Program-made: the position numbers and the translations under genes | Notes under the pieces: generated by a model | What the model saw: the letters and a program-made list of their open reading frames with translations, nothing else | Database searches by the model: none | What the model was told of the DNA's origin: nothing | Part shown: positions 1 to 9,696 of the stretch, in pieces | Numbering within the stretch: the first letter of the stretch is position 1 | How the letters are laid out: every line of letters begins with the position of its first letter | Assembly (NCBI GenBank): GCA_944390735.1 | Contig: CALXRL010000050.1 | Coordinates: 50,910 to 114,909, forward strand | DNA length: 64,000 nt | Direction of reading: 5' to 3' | Source of the DNA: an uncultured Victivallales bacterium | Lineage (GTDB): Bacteria; Verrucomicrobiota; Lentisphaeria; Victivallales; UBA1829

Positions 1-197
1 TGGCGTTCCCGGGGACCGCAGCGCAGATCCAGATGTTCCGGAAGACGTTCGGCAAGACGCTGACTTCGTTCTTCGAATCCCGCCAGCTGCTCCGCGCTGT
101 CTGCGACCGCGGCGGTGTTGTCATAGGCCGCGTCGAGTTCAGCTCGTGTCATGGAGCGGTAGACGCGGCGGAGAGAGGAATCCGAGGTCGTCAGCAT
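1..197 (-). CDS. alpha/beta-hydrolase (esterase/arylformamidase-like), N-terminal part only
   Basis: Last visible gene of the minus-strand nitrogen operon; it runs off the left edge, so only 65 codons are seen. The start ATG (195-197) overlaps the stop of the allophanate hydrolase gene in the arrangement ATGCTGA, which implies translational coupling. The visible N-terminus (MTRAELDAAYDNTAAVADS, then HLDLRCGPRER) resembles the leader region of alpha/beta-hydrolases of the arylformamidase/BD-FAE esterase type, in which a Y-[DN]-N-x-x-A-V-x-D-S segment precedes the hydrolase fold. The nucleophile and the rest of the fold lie outside the window, so the family is inferred from the N-terminus alone. 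Its role in an operon for C-N bond hydrolysis is unknown; a hydrolase acting on a substituted guanidine or urea is one possibility. Confidence 0.55.
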   Translation of the reverse strand, partial: MLTTSDSSLRRVYRSMTRAELDAAYDNTAAVADSAEQLAGFEERSQRLAERLPEHLDLRCGPRER

Positions 198-1951
198 GAG
201 CGCTTCTCCTTCGGTTCCGCGGAGAGGGAAGGGGTGGCAGCGGACGGCGCTTCATAGCGTCTCCAGTCGGCGAGGGCGGTGATGTCGTGTCCGCTTTCGG
301 CCGTCAAACCTTCCCCGAGGAATCCGGGGACGCTTCTTCCATCCTCCAGAATCACTTTTCCGATTCCGAGCGGTGCGGGAATGCGGGAGACAAATTTTGC
401 AAACGCCTCGGCGGAAAGGTCATAGAGTTCCAGATAGCAGGCAGCGCCTTTTCCTTTTTCCGTCCGGATCAGAGCCGGTTTCGGGACCGGTCCCGCATCC
501 AGAGCGAACATCCGGTAGCAGGGGGCTGTTTTTGTGCTCTCCAGGAATCGCGCTCCCAGTTCTTCCAGTTCGGCATGAAGCGGCATTCCCCGGAGATGCG
601 CTCCGCAGACCGCGATGGGATAGCGTTCCGCATCCCGGAAGAGACGGGCCGCTTCGAGCAGTTTGCGATCCTCGAACGCCTTCCCGACCAGCGTCACGCC
701 GAAGGGGAGGTTTTCCGCGCGTTCCGCCGGCACCGCCAGCGCCGAATAGTCCAGCAGATTCATATAGTTGGTGTAGTATCCGAGATTGCTGTTCAAGCGG
801 ATCGGATCGGCTTCGACTTCCTCGATGCGGTAGATGGTTCCGGCGGTCGGAGTCAGGAGCAGATCGACTTTGTTCATTTCGGCGTCGGCCGCGGCCTTGC
901 ACTCCTGGAGTCGATACATCGCGCGGAAGACCTCCGACGGATGCGGAGTCTCCTTCGGAAGGATGATGCTTTCAATGACCGGCAGGGCCGCTCCCGGATG
1001 CTCCTTCAGGAACGCTCCGACGGCGGCGAAGCGTTCAAAGACCCAGGGCCCTTCATAAAGCATGCGCGCCGCGGTGCGGAAAGGCGTGAAATCAATTTCG
1101 ACGCATTCTCCGCCTGCCGCTTCCATCCGCCGGACCGCGCGCTCGAACGCCTTCCGGTACGACTCCCGGCCGAAGAACTCCAGATCCTCCCGGCGGGGAA
1201 TTCCGAATTTCCAGGGGCGCTTCAGCGACGGACCTTGCGGCAGAGGACGGCTGTACGCATCCTCCGGATCGAATTTCGCCGTGAGTTCCAGCAGACGTTC
1301 GGCATCCTCCAGATTCCGGGTGAAGAGGGAGACGCAGTCCAGGGAGCGGCAGGCAGGCACCACGCCCCGGCAGCTGAGAATTCCGCGGCTCGGCTTCACT
1401 CCGATCAGTTCCTGAAACGCCGCCGGCACCCGTCCGGATCCGGCGGTATCGGTTCCCAGGGCAAAACTGCAGAGCCCGTAGGCGAGCGCGGCGGCGGACC
1501 CGCTGCTGGATCCCCCCGCGACATACCCCGGCGCCAGACGGTTCGGAACCACTCCATAGGGAGAGCGAACCCCCACCAGACCGGTGGCAAACTGATCCAT
1601 GTTCGTTTTCCCGATCGGCACGGCGCCCGCCTCAATGAGAAGTTCCACCACATGCGCGGAGCGTTCCGGATGATACCGATATTGCGGACATGCCGCGCTT
1701 GTCGGCAGTCCCGCGACATCAATATTGTCCTTGACGGCAAAGGGAATTCCGTACAGCGGGAGTTCCGCCGGCGAATGCCGCTCCAGACGTTTCAGATACC
1801 CTTCCAGCTGTTCCTCTCCGGTTCTGGAAATCCAGATTTCCCCGGGTGCCGCGTCACACGTTTCCCGAAGGTGCGTCAGGAGCGTTCTCGGGGAGAGCGT
1901 CCCGTCGCGGTACGCGCACAGCAGCGGCGTTATGGCAAGATCATACTCCAT
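191..1951 (-). CDS. atzF: allophanate hydrolase (amidase-signature family)
   Basis: 586 aa, the usual length for stand-alone AtzF (amidase domain plus a C-terminal domain of about 130 aa). It hydrolyses allophanate to ammonia and CO2 in the cytoplasm, the last step after urea or guanidine carboxylation. The amidase-signature triad is visible: Lys74 in VKDNID, the cis-Ser148 in AGGSSSGSA and the nucleophile Ser172 in GTDTAGSGR. The spacing of 74 and 98 residues from the Lys agrees with characterised AtzF. The ATG at 1951 is preceded by an AAAGGAG ribosome site. It lies 75 bp downstream of the carboxylase gene and overlaps the next hydrolase gene. The context fixes allophanate as the substrate better than the amidase motif alone could. 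Confidence 0.93.
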   Translation of the reverse strand: MEYDLAITPLLCAYRDGTLSPRTLLTHLRETCDAAPGEIWISRTGEEQLEGYLKRLERHSPAELPLYGIPFAVKDNIDVAGLPTSAACPQYRYHPERSAHVVELLIEAGAVPIGKTNMDQFATGLVGVRSPYGVVPNRLAPGYVAGGSSSGSAAALAYGLCSFALGTDTAGSGRVPAAFQELIGVKPSRGILSCRGVVPACRSLDCVSLFTRNLEDAERLLELTAKFDPEDAYSRPLPQGPSLKRPWKFGIPRREDLEFFGRESYRKAFERAVRRMEAAGGECVEIDFTPFRTAARMLYEGPWVFERFAAVGAFLKEHPGAALPVIESIILPKETPHPSEVFRAMYRLQECKAAADAEMNKVDLLLTPTAGTIYRIEEVEADPIRLNSNLGYYTNYMNLLDYSALAVPAERAENLPFGVTLVGKAFEDRKLLEAARLFRDAERYPIAVCGAHLRGMPLHAELEELGARFLESTKTAPCYRMFALDAGPVPKPALIRTEKGKGAACYLELYDLSAEAFAKFVSRIPAPLGIGKVILEDGRSVPGFLGEGLTAESGHDITALADWRRYEAPSAATPSLSAEPKEKRSC

Positions 1952-2026
1952 GATAATTTCTCCTTTTCGGAAGAGTTTCCGCGCGTCCCGGCGGGAGGCA
2001 TTTGCCGGGGCGCGCAGAAAACCCGT

Positions 2027-5000
2027 TTATCCGGCTGTCGCGGCAAACAGGCACTGGCCGCTTTTCACCTCGGTTCCGGCAGTGCAGAAGACCTGCGTGA
2101 TTTCGCAGTCGGAGTCTGCCGGGATCGGGATTTCCGTTTTCATGCTTTCCAGAACCGCGAGCACTTCGCCCGCGCGGACCCGGGTCCCCGGTTTGGCCAC
2201 GTTCAGCTTCCAGAGACTTCCGGCAACCGGAGAGTAGATGCCGCTTTCCCCGGGTTTCAGAACGGCTTCCTCCCCGGAATCGGAGACTTCCACGGCATGA
2301 CTTTCAAACGAAAGCTGTCCATTGGCGATCCAGCGGGCCTTTTCCTCCTCGAACGCCTGTTTGCGTCTGGTTTCAAAGGCCCGGATGGAATCGGCGTTCT
2401 CCTCCAGGAACTTCTCATAGGCCCGGATGTCGAAGGTGCTTTTTTCGATGCGCAGGTGATACTTCCCGGCAATGAAGTCCCTCCGGATCCGCAGAAGCTC
2501 ATCGGCCGTGACCGGATAGAAGTGGACCTGATCGAAAAAGCGGAGAAGATACGGCTTCCCCTTTTCGAATTCCGCTGTGACCTGGAAACGGTTCCACATC
2601 TGAACGGTCCGTCCGACGAACTGATAGCCGCCGGGGCCTTCCATGCCGTAGACGCACATGTAGGCTCCGCCGATGCCGACCGCGTTTTCCGGGGTCCACG
2701 TCCGCGCGGGATTGTATTTCGTGGTGACCAGTCTGCGCCGCGGATCCAGCGGCGTCGCCACCGGAGCTCCGAGATAGACATCGCCCAGTCCCATGACAAT
2801 GTAATTGGCGTCGAACACGATCTTCTGAACCTCGTCCACCGAATCCAGACCGTTGATCCTCCGGATGAACTCGATGTTGTTCGGACAGCACCAGGGGGCG
2901 CCGGGACGAACCGTGCTGACATATTTCTCAATGGCCAGACGCGTTGCGGGATCGTCCCAGCTCAGCGGGAGATAGACCGTGCGCGTCGGAACGGAAACGA
3001 TCGAATCCTCCTTCAGAGTCTCCGCCAGAGTTCCGATCAGCTTCAGCAGCTCCTTCTGCTCCATCTGCGCCGGATCAAAATGAATCTGAATGGAACGGAT
3101 TCCCGGCGTGAGGTCAAGAATGGCCGGCAGATTCATCTCCTCCAGCTTCAGCATCCATGCGTGGGCGGTGAAGCGGAGACGGAGGTCAATGACCGGAGGC
3201 CCGAATTCCAGAAGAAGATTCGCATCTCCATCCTGACGGCAGACAATGCGGGACATCGCGTCGGCCTCCCGATGAAATTCCGCCAGAATCGGGGATCCCG
3301 GTTCCTTCTCCGGAAGTTTCGGCGCTTCGCCGGGATCCCGGGCGGGATCCTTCAGAACGGCTTCCAGATGCTCCCGGAGAAGCGACGCCTGCTCCGGCGT
3401 GACGGGACGGAAACGGATCTTGTCGCCGCTGCGGAGCTGTCCGATCTTCCAGAGATCCGCGGTGATCACCGTCGCGGGGCAGACGAAGCCGCCGAGACTG
3501 GGACCGTCCTTTCCCAGAATCACCGGCATGTCCCCGGTGAAGTCGATGGTTCCGACCGCATAGGCGTTGTCGTGGAGGTTGGAGGGATGAAGTCCGGCTT
3601 CCCCGCCGTCCGGCCGCGCCCATTTCGGCTGCGGTCCGATCAGGCGAACGCCTGTCCGGGAGGAGTTGTAATGAACCTCCCATTCGGCGGCGAAGAACTC
3701 CCGGATGTCCTCGTCCGTGAAATAGTCCGGCGCGCCATGGGGGCCGTAGAGAACGGCGATCTCCCACGAAGTGCCGATCTTCGGAAGCGCGTTCTCCGCC
3801 GGAACCAGCGGAAGAGAGCTCTTCCAGTTTCCGATTGAAAGCACATCGCCTGCCGCAAGCGCCCGTCCGCCGTGTCCGCCGAACCGCCCGAGCGTGAATG
3901 TGGAGCGGCTGCCCAAATATTCCGGAACGTCAATGCCGCCGGCAACGGCAAAGTAACAGCGCTGTCCACAGCGCGTGACCCCGATTTTCAGAACATCGCC
4001 CTTGTTTGCCTTCAGCGGAAGATTCCTGTGGATTTCCTTTCCGTTCAGCGTTGCGGGAAACTCTCCGCCGGTCAGCGTGAAGAGCGCATCGGTGTTGAAG
4101 CGGAGGGAGGCTCCGGAAAGAGTCATTTCCAGTCCGGGCGCCTCCGGCGCGTTGCCGACAATCCGGTTCGCCAGCCGGAAGCTGTACGCATCCATCGGTC
4201 CGGAGGGGGGAACCCCCACCGCCCAGTAGCCGAGACGCCCCGGGTAATCCTGAACCGTGGTCTGCGCCCCCGGCGCAAGAATTTCCAGCGTCGGCGCCTC
4301 GTAGCAGTAGTTTTTCAAAAGCCAGGTGCTGACATTGCCCGTTCGAAACGCTTCGATTCCGAGCACATCGCGCAGCAGCCGGAGATTCGTTTCAAATCCG
4401 GAGATCCTGGTCTTTTGAAGCGCACAGCCTGCTTTCCTGAGCACATCCGACCGGTCGCGTCCCTTTACGATGAGTTTGGCAAGAAGAGGATCGTAAAACG
4501 CGCTGACTTCGGTTCCGGCCGAGATCCAGGTGTCGCAGCGGACTCCCTCGGGGAAGACGGCTTCCGTCACCAGTCCGCTGGAGGGCTGATAATTCTTGCC
4601 GGGATCCTCCGCATAGATCCGGAACTCCATGGCGGCTCCGTTCGGAACAAAAATTTCTCCGGGGCGGAAGGGAACCTCGCCCGCGGCCAGTCTCACCATC
4701 CACTCCACCAGGTCGATCCCGAACACCGATTCCGTGACGCCGTGTTCCACCTGGAGGCGCGTGTTGACTTCCAGAAAATAGAAGCGGTCCGCATCGGAGT
4801 CGTAAATGAACTCGACCGTTCCCGCGGAACGGTAGGCGACTCCTTCCCCCAGACGGCGGGCCGCCTCCTGAAGCGCCTCCCGGGTTGCCGAGGGCAGATT
4901 CGGAGCCGGCGTCTCTTCGATCACCTTCTGGTTGCGGCGCTGAACGGAGCAGTCGCGCTCGCCCAGGATGGCAACCGCGCCTTTGCCGTCGCCGAAGATC

Positions 5001-5632
5001 TGAACCTCCACGTGACGGGCCCGCTCAATGTATTTTTCCAGAAAGAGTCCGGACTCCTTGAAATGGTTTCTGCTGAGTCTTCCGATCCGTTCAAACCCCT
5101 CCTCCAGCTCGGACTTCTTCCGGCAGATGCACATGCCGATTCCTCCGCCTCCGGCGGTGCTTTTCAGCATGACCGGATAGCCGATTTTTTCCGCGGCGGC
5201 GATGGCTTCCTCAGGCGAATTAAGCAGTCCGCTGCCCGGAACAAGCGGCACTTTCCAGCATTCCGCAAGTTCGCGGGCCTTGTGTTTCAGCCCGAAATCG
5301 ACAAGCTGTTCCGGCGTCGGGCCGATGAATTCGATTCCGCGTTCCGAGCAGAGTCGGGCGAAATCGGCGTTTTCACTCAGAAATCCGTATCCGGGGTGGA
5401 TCGCCTGCGCACCGGTCTGACGGGCGGCGGAAAGAATCGCCTCCACATTCAGATAACTCTCCGAAGGCGCGGCCGGTCCGATCCGCACGGCCTCGTCGGC
5501 GAGCAGCACATGGGCCGCCGTCGCGTCGGGGTCCGAATAGACCGCGACCGATCCGATCCCCATTTTTTTCAGAGTCCGGATGATGCGGCACGCAATCTCG
5601 CCGCGATTTGCTATCAGGACTTTTGTAAACAT
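2027..5632 (-). CDS. biotin-dependent urea/guanidine carboxylase
   Basis: 1201 aa, the full length of bacterial urea-carboxylase-type enzymes. Domain order: biotin carboxylase (about 1-450, starting MFTKVLIANRGEIACRI, with the glycine-rich ATP loop AGGGGIGM), the carboxyltransferase made of KipA- and KipI-like halves (about 460-1060, including GLGDVYLGAP and VYGMEGPGGYQFVGR), then a biotinyl domain with Lys1165 in ESMKTE. It carboxylates urea to allophanate or guanidine to carboxyguanidine using ATP and bicarbonate. The three DUF1989 genes just upstream make guanidine carboxylase more likely, because DUF1989 pairs have been shown to act as carboxyguanidine deiminases; annotation pipelines would call this urea carboxylase. 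The ATG is 6 bp after the preceding stop, with an AGGAG site. Confidence 0.92.
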   Translation of the reverse strand: MFTKVLIANRGEIACRIIRTLKKMGIGSVAVYSDPDATAAHVLLADEAVRIGPAAPSESYLNVEAILSAARQTGAQAIHPGYGFLSENADFARLCSERGIEFIGPTPEQLVDFGLKHKARELAECWKVPLVPGSGLLNSPEEAIAAAEKIGYPVMLKSTAGGGGIGMCICRKKSELEEGFERIGRLSRNHFKESGLFLEKYIERARHVEVQIFGDGKGAVAILGERDCSVQRRNQKVIEETPAPNLPSATREALQEAARRLGEGVAYRSAGTVEFIYDSDADRFYFLEVNTRLQVEHGVTESVFGIDLVEWMVRLAAGEVPFRPGEIFVPNGAAMEFRIYAEDPGKNYQPSSGLVTEAVFPEGVRCDTWISAGTEVSAFYDPLLAKLIVKGRDRSDVLRKAGCALQKTRISGFETNLRLLRDVLGIEAFRTGNVSTWLLKNYCYEAPTLEILAPGAQTTVQDYPGRLGYWAVGVPPSGPMDAYSFRLANRIVGNAPEAPGLEMTLSGASLRFNTDALFTLTGGEFPATLNGKEIHRNLPLKANKGDVLKIGVTRCGQRCYFAVAGGIDVPEYLGSRSTFTLGRFGGHGGRALAAGDVLSIGNWKSSLPLVPAENALPKIGTSWEIAVLYGPHGAPDYFTDEDIREFFAAEWEVHYNSSRTGVRLIGPQPKWARPDGGEAGLHPSNLHDNAYAVGTIDFTGDMPVILGKDGPSLGGFVCPATVITADLWKIGQLRSGDKIRFRPVTPEQASLLREHLEAVLKDPARDPGEAPKLPEKEPGSPILAEFHREADAMSRIVCRQDGDANLLLEFGPPVIDLRLRFTAHAWMLKLEEMNLPAILDLTPGIRSIQIHFDPAQMEQKELLKLIGTLAETLKEDSIVSVPTRTVYLPLSWDDPATRLAIEKYVSTVRPGAPWCCPNNIEFIRRINGLDSVDEVQKIVFDANYIVMGLGDVYLGAPVATPLDPRRRLVTTKYNPARTWTPENAVGIGGAYMCVYGMEGPGGYQFVGRTVQMWNRFQVTAEFEKGKPYLLRFFDQVHFYPVTADELLRIRRDFIAGKYHLRIEKSTFDIRAYEKFLEENADSIRAFETRRKQAFEEEKARWIANGQLSFESHAVEVSDSGEEAVLKPGESGIYSPVAGSLWKLNVAKPGTRVRAGEVLAVLESMKTEIPIPADSDCEITQVFCTAGTEVKSGQCLFAATAG

Positions 5633-5638
5633 GGTTTC

Positions 5639-6289
5639 TTACTCCTGTTTCCCCCAGATGACCATTTCGACCGGAGTCGGATTGTAGTCGTTGCAGGGGT
5701 TGTTCAGCTGGGCACAGTTCGAGACGAGGATCACCACGTCCATCTCCGCAAGAAGATCAACGTATTTTCCCGGACCGGAAATGCCGTCGGCAAATTCCAG
5801 ACGGCCGTTCCCGTCCAGGAGAACCTTCGTGAAGAAATTCAGATTGCACGTCTGGTCGCGCTTGCTCATTCCGGGCGTTTCCAGAAAGTTCCGGACAAAT
5901 GTGTCCCGGCAGCTGTGCATATAACGCGTTTTGTCTGTATAGCGGATGGTGTTGCCTTCCGCTGAGCAGCCGCTTCCGAGCGTATCGTGCTCTCCGCAGG
6001 TGTCGGCGACCACCCGGAGCATGACATGGTCATCGTTCGACCGGATCTCCGTCCCGAGTTCGATCAGCGCCTTTTTCTGCGCGGCGAGCGTGTTGTTCAC
6101 ATTGTAGCGCTCCGCCGGATCGGCGGCGTTGTAGATGAGCATGTCCACCGACTGGTTCCCGCAGAGATCAATGATCCGCAGGATCTCGCCTTTCCGGAGC
6201 GTGTGCATCCAGCCGGTTCCCGCCTTGACGCGTTCGGAATAGATGGCTTCCTCCCGGAGCCTTGGAACATCCAGCAGTTTGTCATTCAT
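5639..6289 (-). CDS. DUF1989 protein, carboxyguanidine deiminase subunit B-like (second copy)
   Basis: 216 aa DUF1989 protein of the group long called urea carboxylase-associated protein 2. It is clearly paralogous to the gene directly upstream: both have KAG-GWMHT near the start, then SNDDHVMLRVVADTCG, then a C-terminal LNNPC. Conserved Cys/His in ADTCGEHDTLGSGC (about residues 95-108) are probable metal ligands or catalytic residues. In studied systems a pair of DUF1989 proteins forms carboxyguanidine deiminase, which yields allophanate and ammonia. Here there are two B-like copies and one A-like copy. It sits 15 bp after the first B copy and 6 bp before the carboxylase, within one operon. 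Which copy is the functional subunit cannot be told from sequence. Confidence 0.85.
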   Translation of the reverse strand: MNDKLLDVPRLREEAIYSERVKAGTGWMHTLRKGEILRIIDLCGNQSVDMLIYNAADPAERYNVNNTLAAQKKALIELGTEIRSNDDHVMLRVVADTCGEHDTLGSGCSAEGNTIRYTDKTRYMHSCRDTFVRNFLETPGMSKRDQTCNLNFFTKVLLDGNGRLEFADGISGPGKYVDLLAEMDVVILVSNCAQLNNPCNDYNPTPVEMVIWGKQE

Positions 6290-6304
6290 GGAACGGCCGC
6301 TCCT

Positions 6305-6949
6305 TTACTTGTCCCACACGATCATTTTCACCGGCGTCGGATCGTAGCCGTTGCAGGGGTTGTTCAGCTGCGGACAATTCGATACCAGAACGATGACATT
6401 CATCGTTGCTTCCAGTTCAATATATTTCCCGGGAGAGGAGATACCGTCGGCAAAGTTGAGACGGCCCTCCGCATCCAGCGGTACGTACATGAAGAAATTC
6501 AGGTTGTTGACCTGATCCCGCTTGTCCATTCCGGGGATCGCGAGAAGTTTCGCCAGAAAGGTCTCGCGGCAGGCGTGCATGTAGCGCGTGTGGAATCCGT
6601 AGCGGATCATGTTGCTTTCGCAGGAGCAGGCGCTTCCGAGCGTGTCGTGATCGCCGCAGGTGTCGGCGACCACCCGGAGCATGACATGATCGTCATTGGA
6701 ACGAAGTTCCGTGCCCACGCCGACCAGCGCGTTCTTCTGCGCTTGAACGGTCTGCTGCACGCTGTACCGTTCATAAATGTCGTCGGCGTTGTAGAAAATC
6801 GTATCCACCGCCTGATTGCCGTTGAGGTCGACGATTCGCAGAACCTGTCCTTTTTTCACCGTGTGCATCCATCCGGCGCCGGCCTTGACCGTTTCCACAT
6901 AGACAGCATCCGATTCTTTGCGATTGCTTTCCCGATATTCCGTAACCAT
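6305..6949 (-). CDS. DUF1989 protein, carboxyguanidine deiminase subunit B-like (first copy)
   Basis: 214 aa, same family as the following gene and very similar along its whole length (ADTCGDHDTLGSACS, RYMHACRETF, NLNFFMYVPLD, QLNNPCNGYDPTPVKM). Probably a cytoplasmic subunit of carboxyguanidine deiminase, making allophanate for AtzF. Differences from its partner cluster in the N-terminus and around residues 105-125, where this copy has an extra Cys pair (ACSCESN against GCSAEGN). That difference may matter if the cysteines bind metal. It starts 9 bp after the stop of the A-like gene, with a GAGGTGATGAG ribosome site. A recent tandem duplication or exchange inside the operon is the simplest explanation for the pair. 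Confidence 0.85.
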   Translation of the reverse strand: MVTEYRESNRKESDAVYVETVKAGAGWMHTVKKGQVLRIVDLNGNQAVDTIFYNADDIYERYSVQQTVQAQKNALVGVGTELRSNDDHVMLRVVADTCGDHDTLGSACSCESNMIRYGFHTRYMHACRETFLAKLLAIPGMDKRDQVNNLNFFMYVPLDAEGRLNFADGISSPGKYIELEATMNVIVLVSNCPQLNNPCNGYDPTPVKMIVWDK

Positions 6950-6958
6950 CTCATCACC

Positions 6959-7684
6959 TCATGCGTTGTAAAGTTCAGTTGCAAGGAAGCCGCGTTCGTT
7001 TTCGGGGCACCAGGTGAAACAGGGATCCTCTTTTGTGCCGGGCTCGCAGCGATACAGGGTGGCCTTGATGGGTTTGCGCGGATACTCCCCGGTCGGATTG
7101 AGCGGATGCATTCCCGTGTCAAGAATGACCAGCGTGTCGATTTCCGCTCGCAGATCCACGTAGTCGCCGGCCTTGGAGTTGTTTTCCACAAAGGTCATTG
7201 CGCCTTTCTCGTCAACGATGACTTTGGAAAAGAAGTTGATGATTTCCGTGAAATCGCGTTTTGTCATGCCATGTTTCCCCAGTTCGACCAGAAGGGAGTC
7301 GTAGCCATTGCGGTAGAAGTCGTTGTGGGCCTCCTGATACTCCTTCTTGCCGAATTTCTTCTCGATCAGCGATGCGTGGGCGCAGCCGCAGAGCATGTCG
7401 TGCCAGCCGCAGGTGTCCTCGGGAACGCTCATGAGGATGCGTCCCATGTCCGAATAGATGCAGCAGTTTTTCGTCAGACGGCAGATGTGCTGGATCTTCA
7501 GCGTGTCGCCCAGATTGAAGCGCTCCGAAAAATTCGCCGCATTGTAAAACATGGCCGAGACGTTGCCGCCGCCTTCCAGATCGGTCAGGCGGAGCGCTTG
7601 TCCGCGCCGGACGACCCTGGAGTAGTTCCAGCCTCCCGCTATGATGTTCTCCGTAATGATTTTGGAAGAGATGTCGCTGTTCAT
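6959..7684 (-). CDS. DUF1989 protein, carboxyguanidine deiminase subunit A-like
   Basis: 241 aa DUF1989 protein of the longer type (urea carboxylase-associated protein 1). It shares the fold motifs with the two downstream genes (AGGWNYSRVVRRGQALRLTD, PEDTCGWHDMLCGCAH, the MTKRD segment) but has a C-terminal extension of about 25 residues with FTWCPEN. Presumed catalytic or partner subunit of carboxyguanidine deiminase; the assignment rests on family knowledge and on its position between the importer ATPase gene and the B-like copies. Strong AGGAGG site 7 bases before the ATG. The 28 bp gap to the ATPase gene leaves little room for a separate promoter. Confidence 0.85.
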   Translation of the reverse strand: MNSDISSKIITENIIAGGWNYSRVVRRGQALRLTDLEGGGNVSAMFYNAANFSERFNLGDTLKIQHICRLTKNCCIYSDMGRILMSVPEDTCGWHDMLCGCAHASLIEKKFGKKEYQEAHNDFYRNGYDSLLVELGKHGMTKRDFTEIINFFSKVIVDEKGAMTFVENNSKAGDYVDLRAEIDTLVILDTGMHPLNPTGEYPRKPIKATLYRCEPGTKEDPCFTWCPENERGFLATELYNA

Positions 7685-7712
7685 GATGATGCCTCCTTTT
7701 TATCCTTTATTC

Positions 7713-8612
7713 TTAAAGGTGTGTTTTATCGCCAACCATATTGATAATCTGAAAGTCGCACCGGTCCTCACGTTTGACCGGGGGACGTATCAGCTTGTCG
7801 ATGTGCTCCCGCGTCGCCAGAAATTCCGGTTCCAGAAGCATCCGGGAGAGTCGCGGCCGCGCAACCGGAACCTCAATGAGTTCGTTTATTTCCCCCGGAT
7901 TCGCCTTCAGCGCCAGAATCCGGTCGGAGAGATAGACCGCCTCGTCCAGATCGTGCGTCACGAAAATGATCGTGATGTCGATGTTCCGCCAGACCTCCAG
8001 CAGATAATTCTGCATCTGCGTCCGGGTCTGGGCATCGAGAGCGCCGAAGGGCTCATCCATCAGCAGCACGCGCGGCTGGGGCACAAGCGCCCGGGCGATC
8101 GCCACACGCTGCTGCATCCCGCCGGAAAGCTGACGCGGATAGTAATCGGCGTATTTTCCCAGTCCGATGATGTCCAGCCACTGCAGCGCCACGTTTTCGG
8201 CGGTGTCGCGGTCCTTTCCGATGGATTCCAGGCCGAACATCACGTTTCCACAGACCGTCAGCCACGGAAACAGCGTGTATTTCTGAAACACCATTCCCCG
8301 TTCGGCTCCGGGACTGACCACCGGTTTCCCATCCAGCAGAATCTCGCCGGACGTGGCGCTTTCCAGACCCGTGAGAATGCGGATCAGTGTCGATTTGCCG
8401 CATCCGGACGGTCCGATGATGGAGAGAAACTCCCGGCTGTGCACCTGAAAGGAGATGTCCTTCAGAACCGTGTGCTCCCCGCCATCGGAGGTCGGGAAGC
8501 GCTTGAAGACGTTCCGTCCTTCCAGAATCACGGGACGGGCTGCAATCCGGTCGAGCCGTTCCCGAACCTCGGGCGTCATTCGTTTGTAATCAGGCAAGGT
8601 GGCGCTGTTCAT
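7713..8612 (-). CDS. NitT/TauT-type ABC transporter ATPase
   Basis: 299 aa cytoplasmic ATPase of an importer. Walker [10 protein letters not shown] (about residue 80), the signature LSGGMQQR and Walker [13 protein letters not shown] are all intact, followed by the His loop VTHDLDEA. The ATG at 8612 is chosen over an upstream in-frame ATG at 8750 because an AGGAGG site lies just before it, the N-terminus then matches the family, and the longer version would overlap the permease gene by 160 bp. With this start the overlap with the permease stop is 23 bp. The neighbours imply import of a nitrogen compound, probably guanidine, together with the permease and binding protein. Confidence 0.9.
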   Translation of the reverse strand: MNSATLPDYKRMTPEVRERLDRIAARPVILEGRNVFKRFPTSDGGEHTVLKDISFQVHSREFLSIIGPSGCGKSTLIRILTGLESATSGEILLDGKPVVSPGAERGMVFQKYTLFPWLTVCGNVMFGLESIGKDRDTAENVALQWLDIIGLGKYADYYPRQLSGGMQQRVAIARALVPQPRVLLMDEPFGALDAQTRTQMQNYLLEVWRNIDITIIFVTHDLDEAVYLSDRILALKANPGEINELIEVPVARPRLSRMLLEPEFLATREHIDKLIRPPVKREDRCDFQIINMVGDKTHL

Positions 8613-9666
8613 AGCGTTTCCTCCTTTCTTCTTTGGGAAGAACGATGGAAAAGACCCGGTCGCGCGGACCGAAAATCTCTTCCGCCGCGCGGTAGAGCAT
8701 TCCTTTGCAGCCGCTCTCCCACGGGAAGATCTGCCGTCCCAGCCAGGCAAGGAACATGTCGCATGCCAGCCCGATGCAGCCGATCAGAATGATCGCCGCG
8801 TAGACATTGGCAAAATCGCGGTATTTCGCCTGCTGATTGATGAACCAGCTGATCCCGGAACTGGTCCCGACAACTTCCGCGACAATCAGATACGTCCACG
8901 CCCATCCGAGCAGGATCCGCATGTCCTTGTACAGCCGCGGAAGAACATCCGGAATGATGACTTTCAGAAGAATTCTGCGTCTGGAGGCGCCCAGCGTCTC
9001 CGCCGCCTCGATCAGTCCTCCGTCCGCGCTCCGGGTCGTGTTGGCAACCATCGGAAGCTGCTGGAAAAAGGTCCCGATAAAGATGATCGCTATCTTCGGC
9101 GCGTCGTTGATCCCGAGAATCGCCACGCACAGCGTCGCAAACACCGGCGCGGGAAAGTAGCGGAAAAATTCAATGAACGGTTCTATCAGCTTCTCAAAAA
9201 ACGGAAACGTTCCGCACAGAATCCCCAGCGGGACTCCGAAAAGCGAGGAGATCAGAAAGCCGAGAAACACAATCCGGATGCTGTGCCCGATGCTCTCATG
9301 AAACCAGCTGTCTCCGGCCCGGCGCGGCGGCGTCAGAAAGGCGGTGACCAGCGCTTTCGCCACCTGATGAGGCGCCGGAAGATACGTCGGATTCGCCCGC
9401 TCTCCCTTCATGACCGCTTCCCCGGCGGAGGAAAGTTCCTTGTTTTCCCGTTCGAATGCGCTTCGCTCAATCAGATCCCCTCTGGCGCACAGAAAGCTGT
9501 CTCCCGAGTCCGTCACCCGCACCAGCGGGTGATAGAGAAAGGGCACATAGCTCACCAGGCACCAGAGAAGGAGCGGAAGAGCAAAGGAGCATACCAGGAG
9601 AATGTATTCCTGACGTTTCGTCAGCGCTTTGCGTATGGCGAAACAGCTTCCGTTATGGTTCTTCAT
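8590..9666 (-). CDS. NitT/TauT-type ABC transporter permease
   Basis: 358 aa inner-membrane protein with a first hydrophobic helix at about 20-45 ([18 protein letters not shown]), a roughly 90-residue soluble loop (about 50-120), then several helices typical of TauC/SsuC permeases. The coupling-loop region [18 protein letters not shown] contains the EAA-like motif that contacts the ATPase. The large loop after the first helix is longer than in common TauC proteins. An in-frame GTG lies at 9681, but GGAGG is well spaced for the ATG at 9666. It is the second gene of the operon, 30 bp after the binding protein. Confidence 0.88.
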   Translation of the reverse strand: MKNHNGSCFAIRKALTKRQEYILLVCSFALPLLLWCLVSYVPFLYHPLVRVTDSGDSFLCARGDLIERSAFERENKELSSAGEAVMKGERANPTYLPAPHQVAKALVTAFLTPPRRAGDSWFHESIGHSIRIVFLGFLISSLFGVPLGILCGTFPFFEKLIEPFIEFFRYFPAPVFATLCVAILGINDAPKIAIIFIGTFFQQLPMVANTTRSADGGLIEAAETLGASRRRILLKVIIPDVLPRLYKDMRILLGWAWTYLIVAEVVGTSSGISWFINQQAKYRDFANVYAAIILIGCIGLACDMFLAWLGRQIFPWESGCKGMLYRAAEEIFGPRDRVFSIVLPKEERRKRYEQRHLA

Positions 9667-9696
9667 GATTGTTGCCTCCACTTGTCCCGTTTTGTC

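Noticed and set aside
287..3838. 1183-codon open frame on the plus strand
   Set aside because: Antisense to allophanate hydrolase and the carboxylase; both sense genes are well supported.
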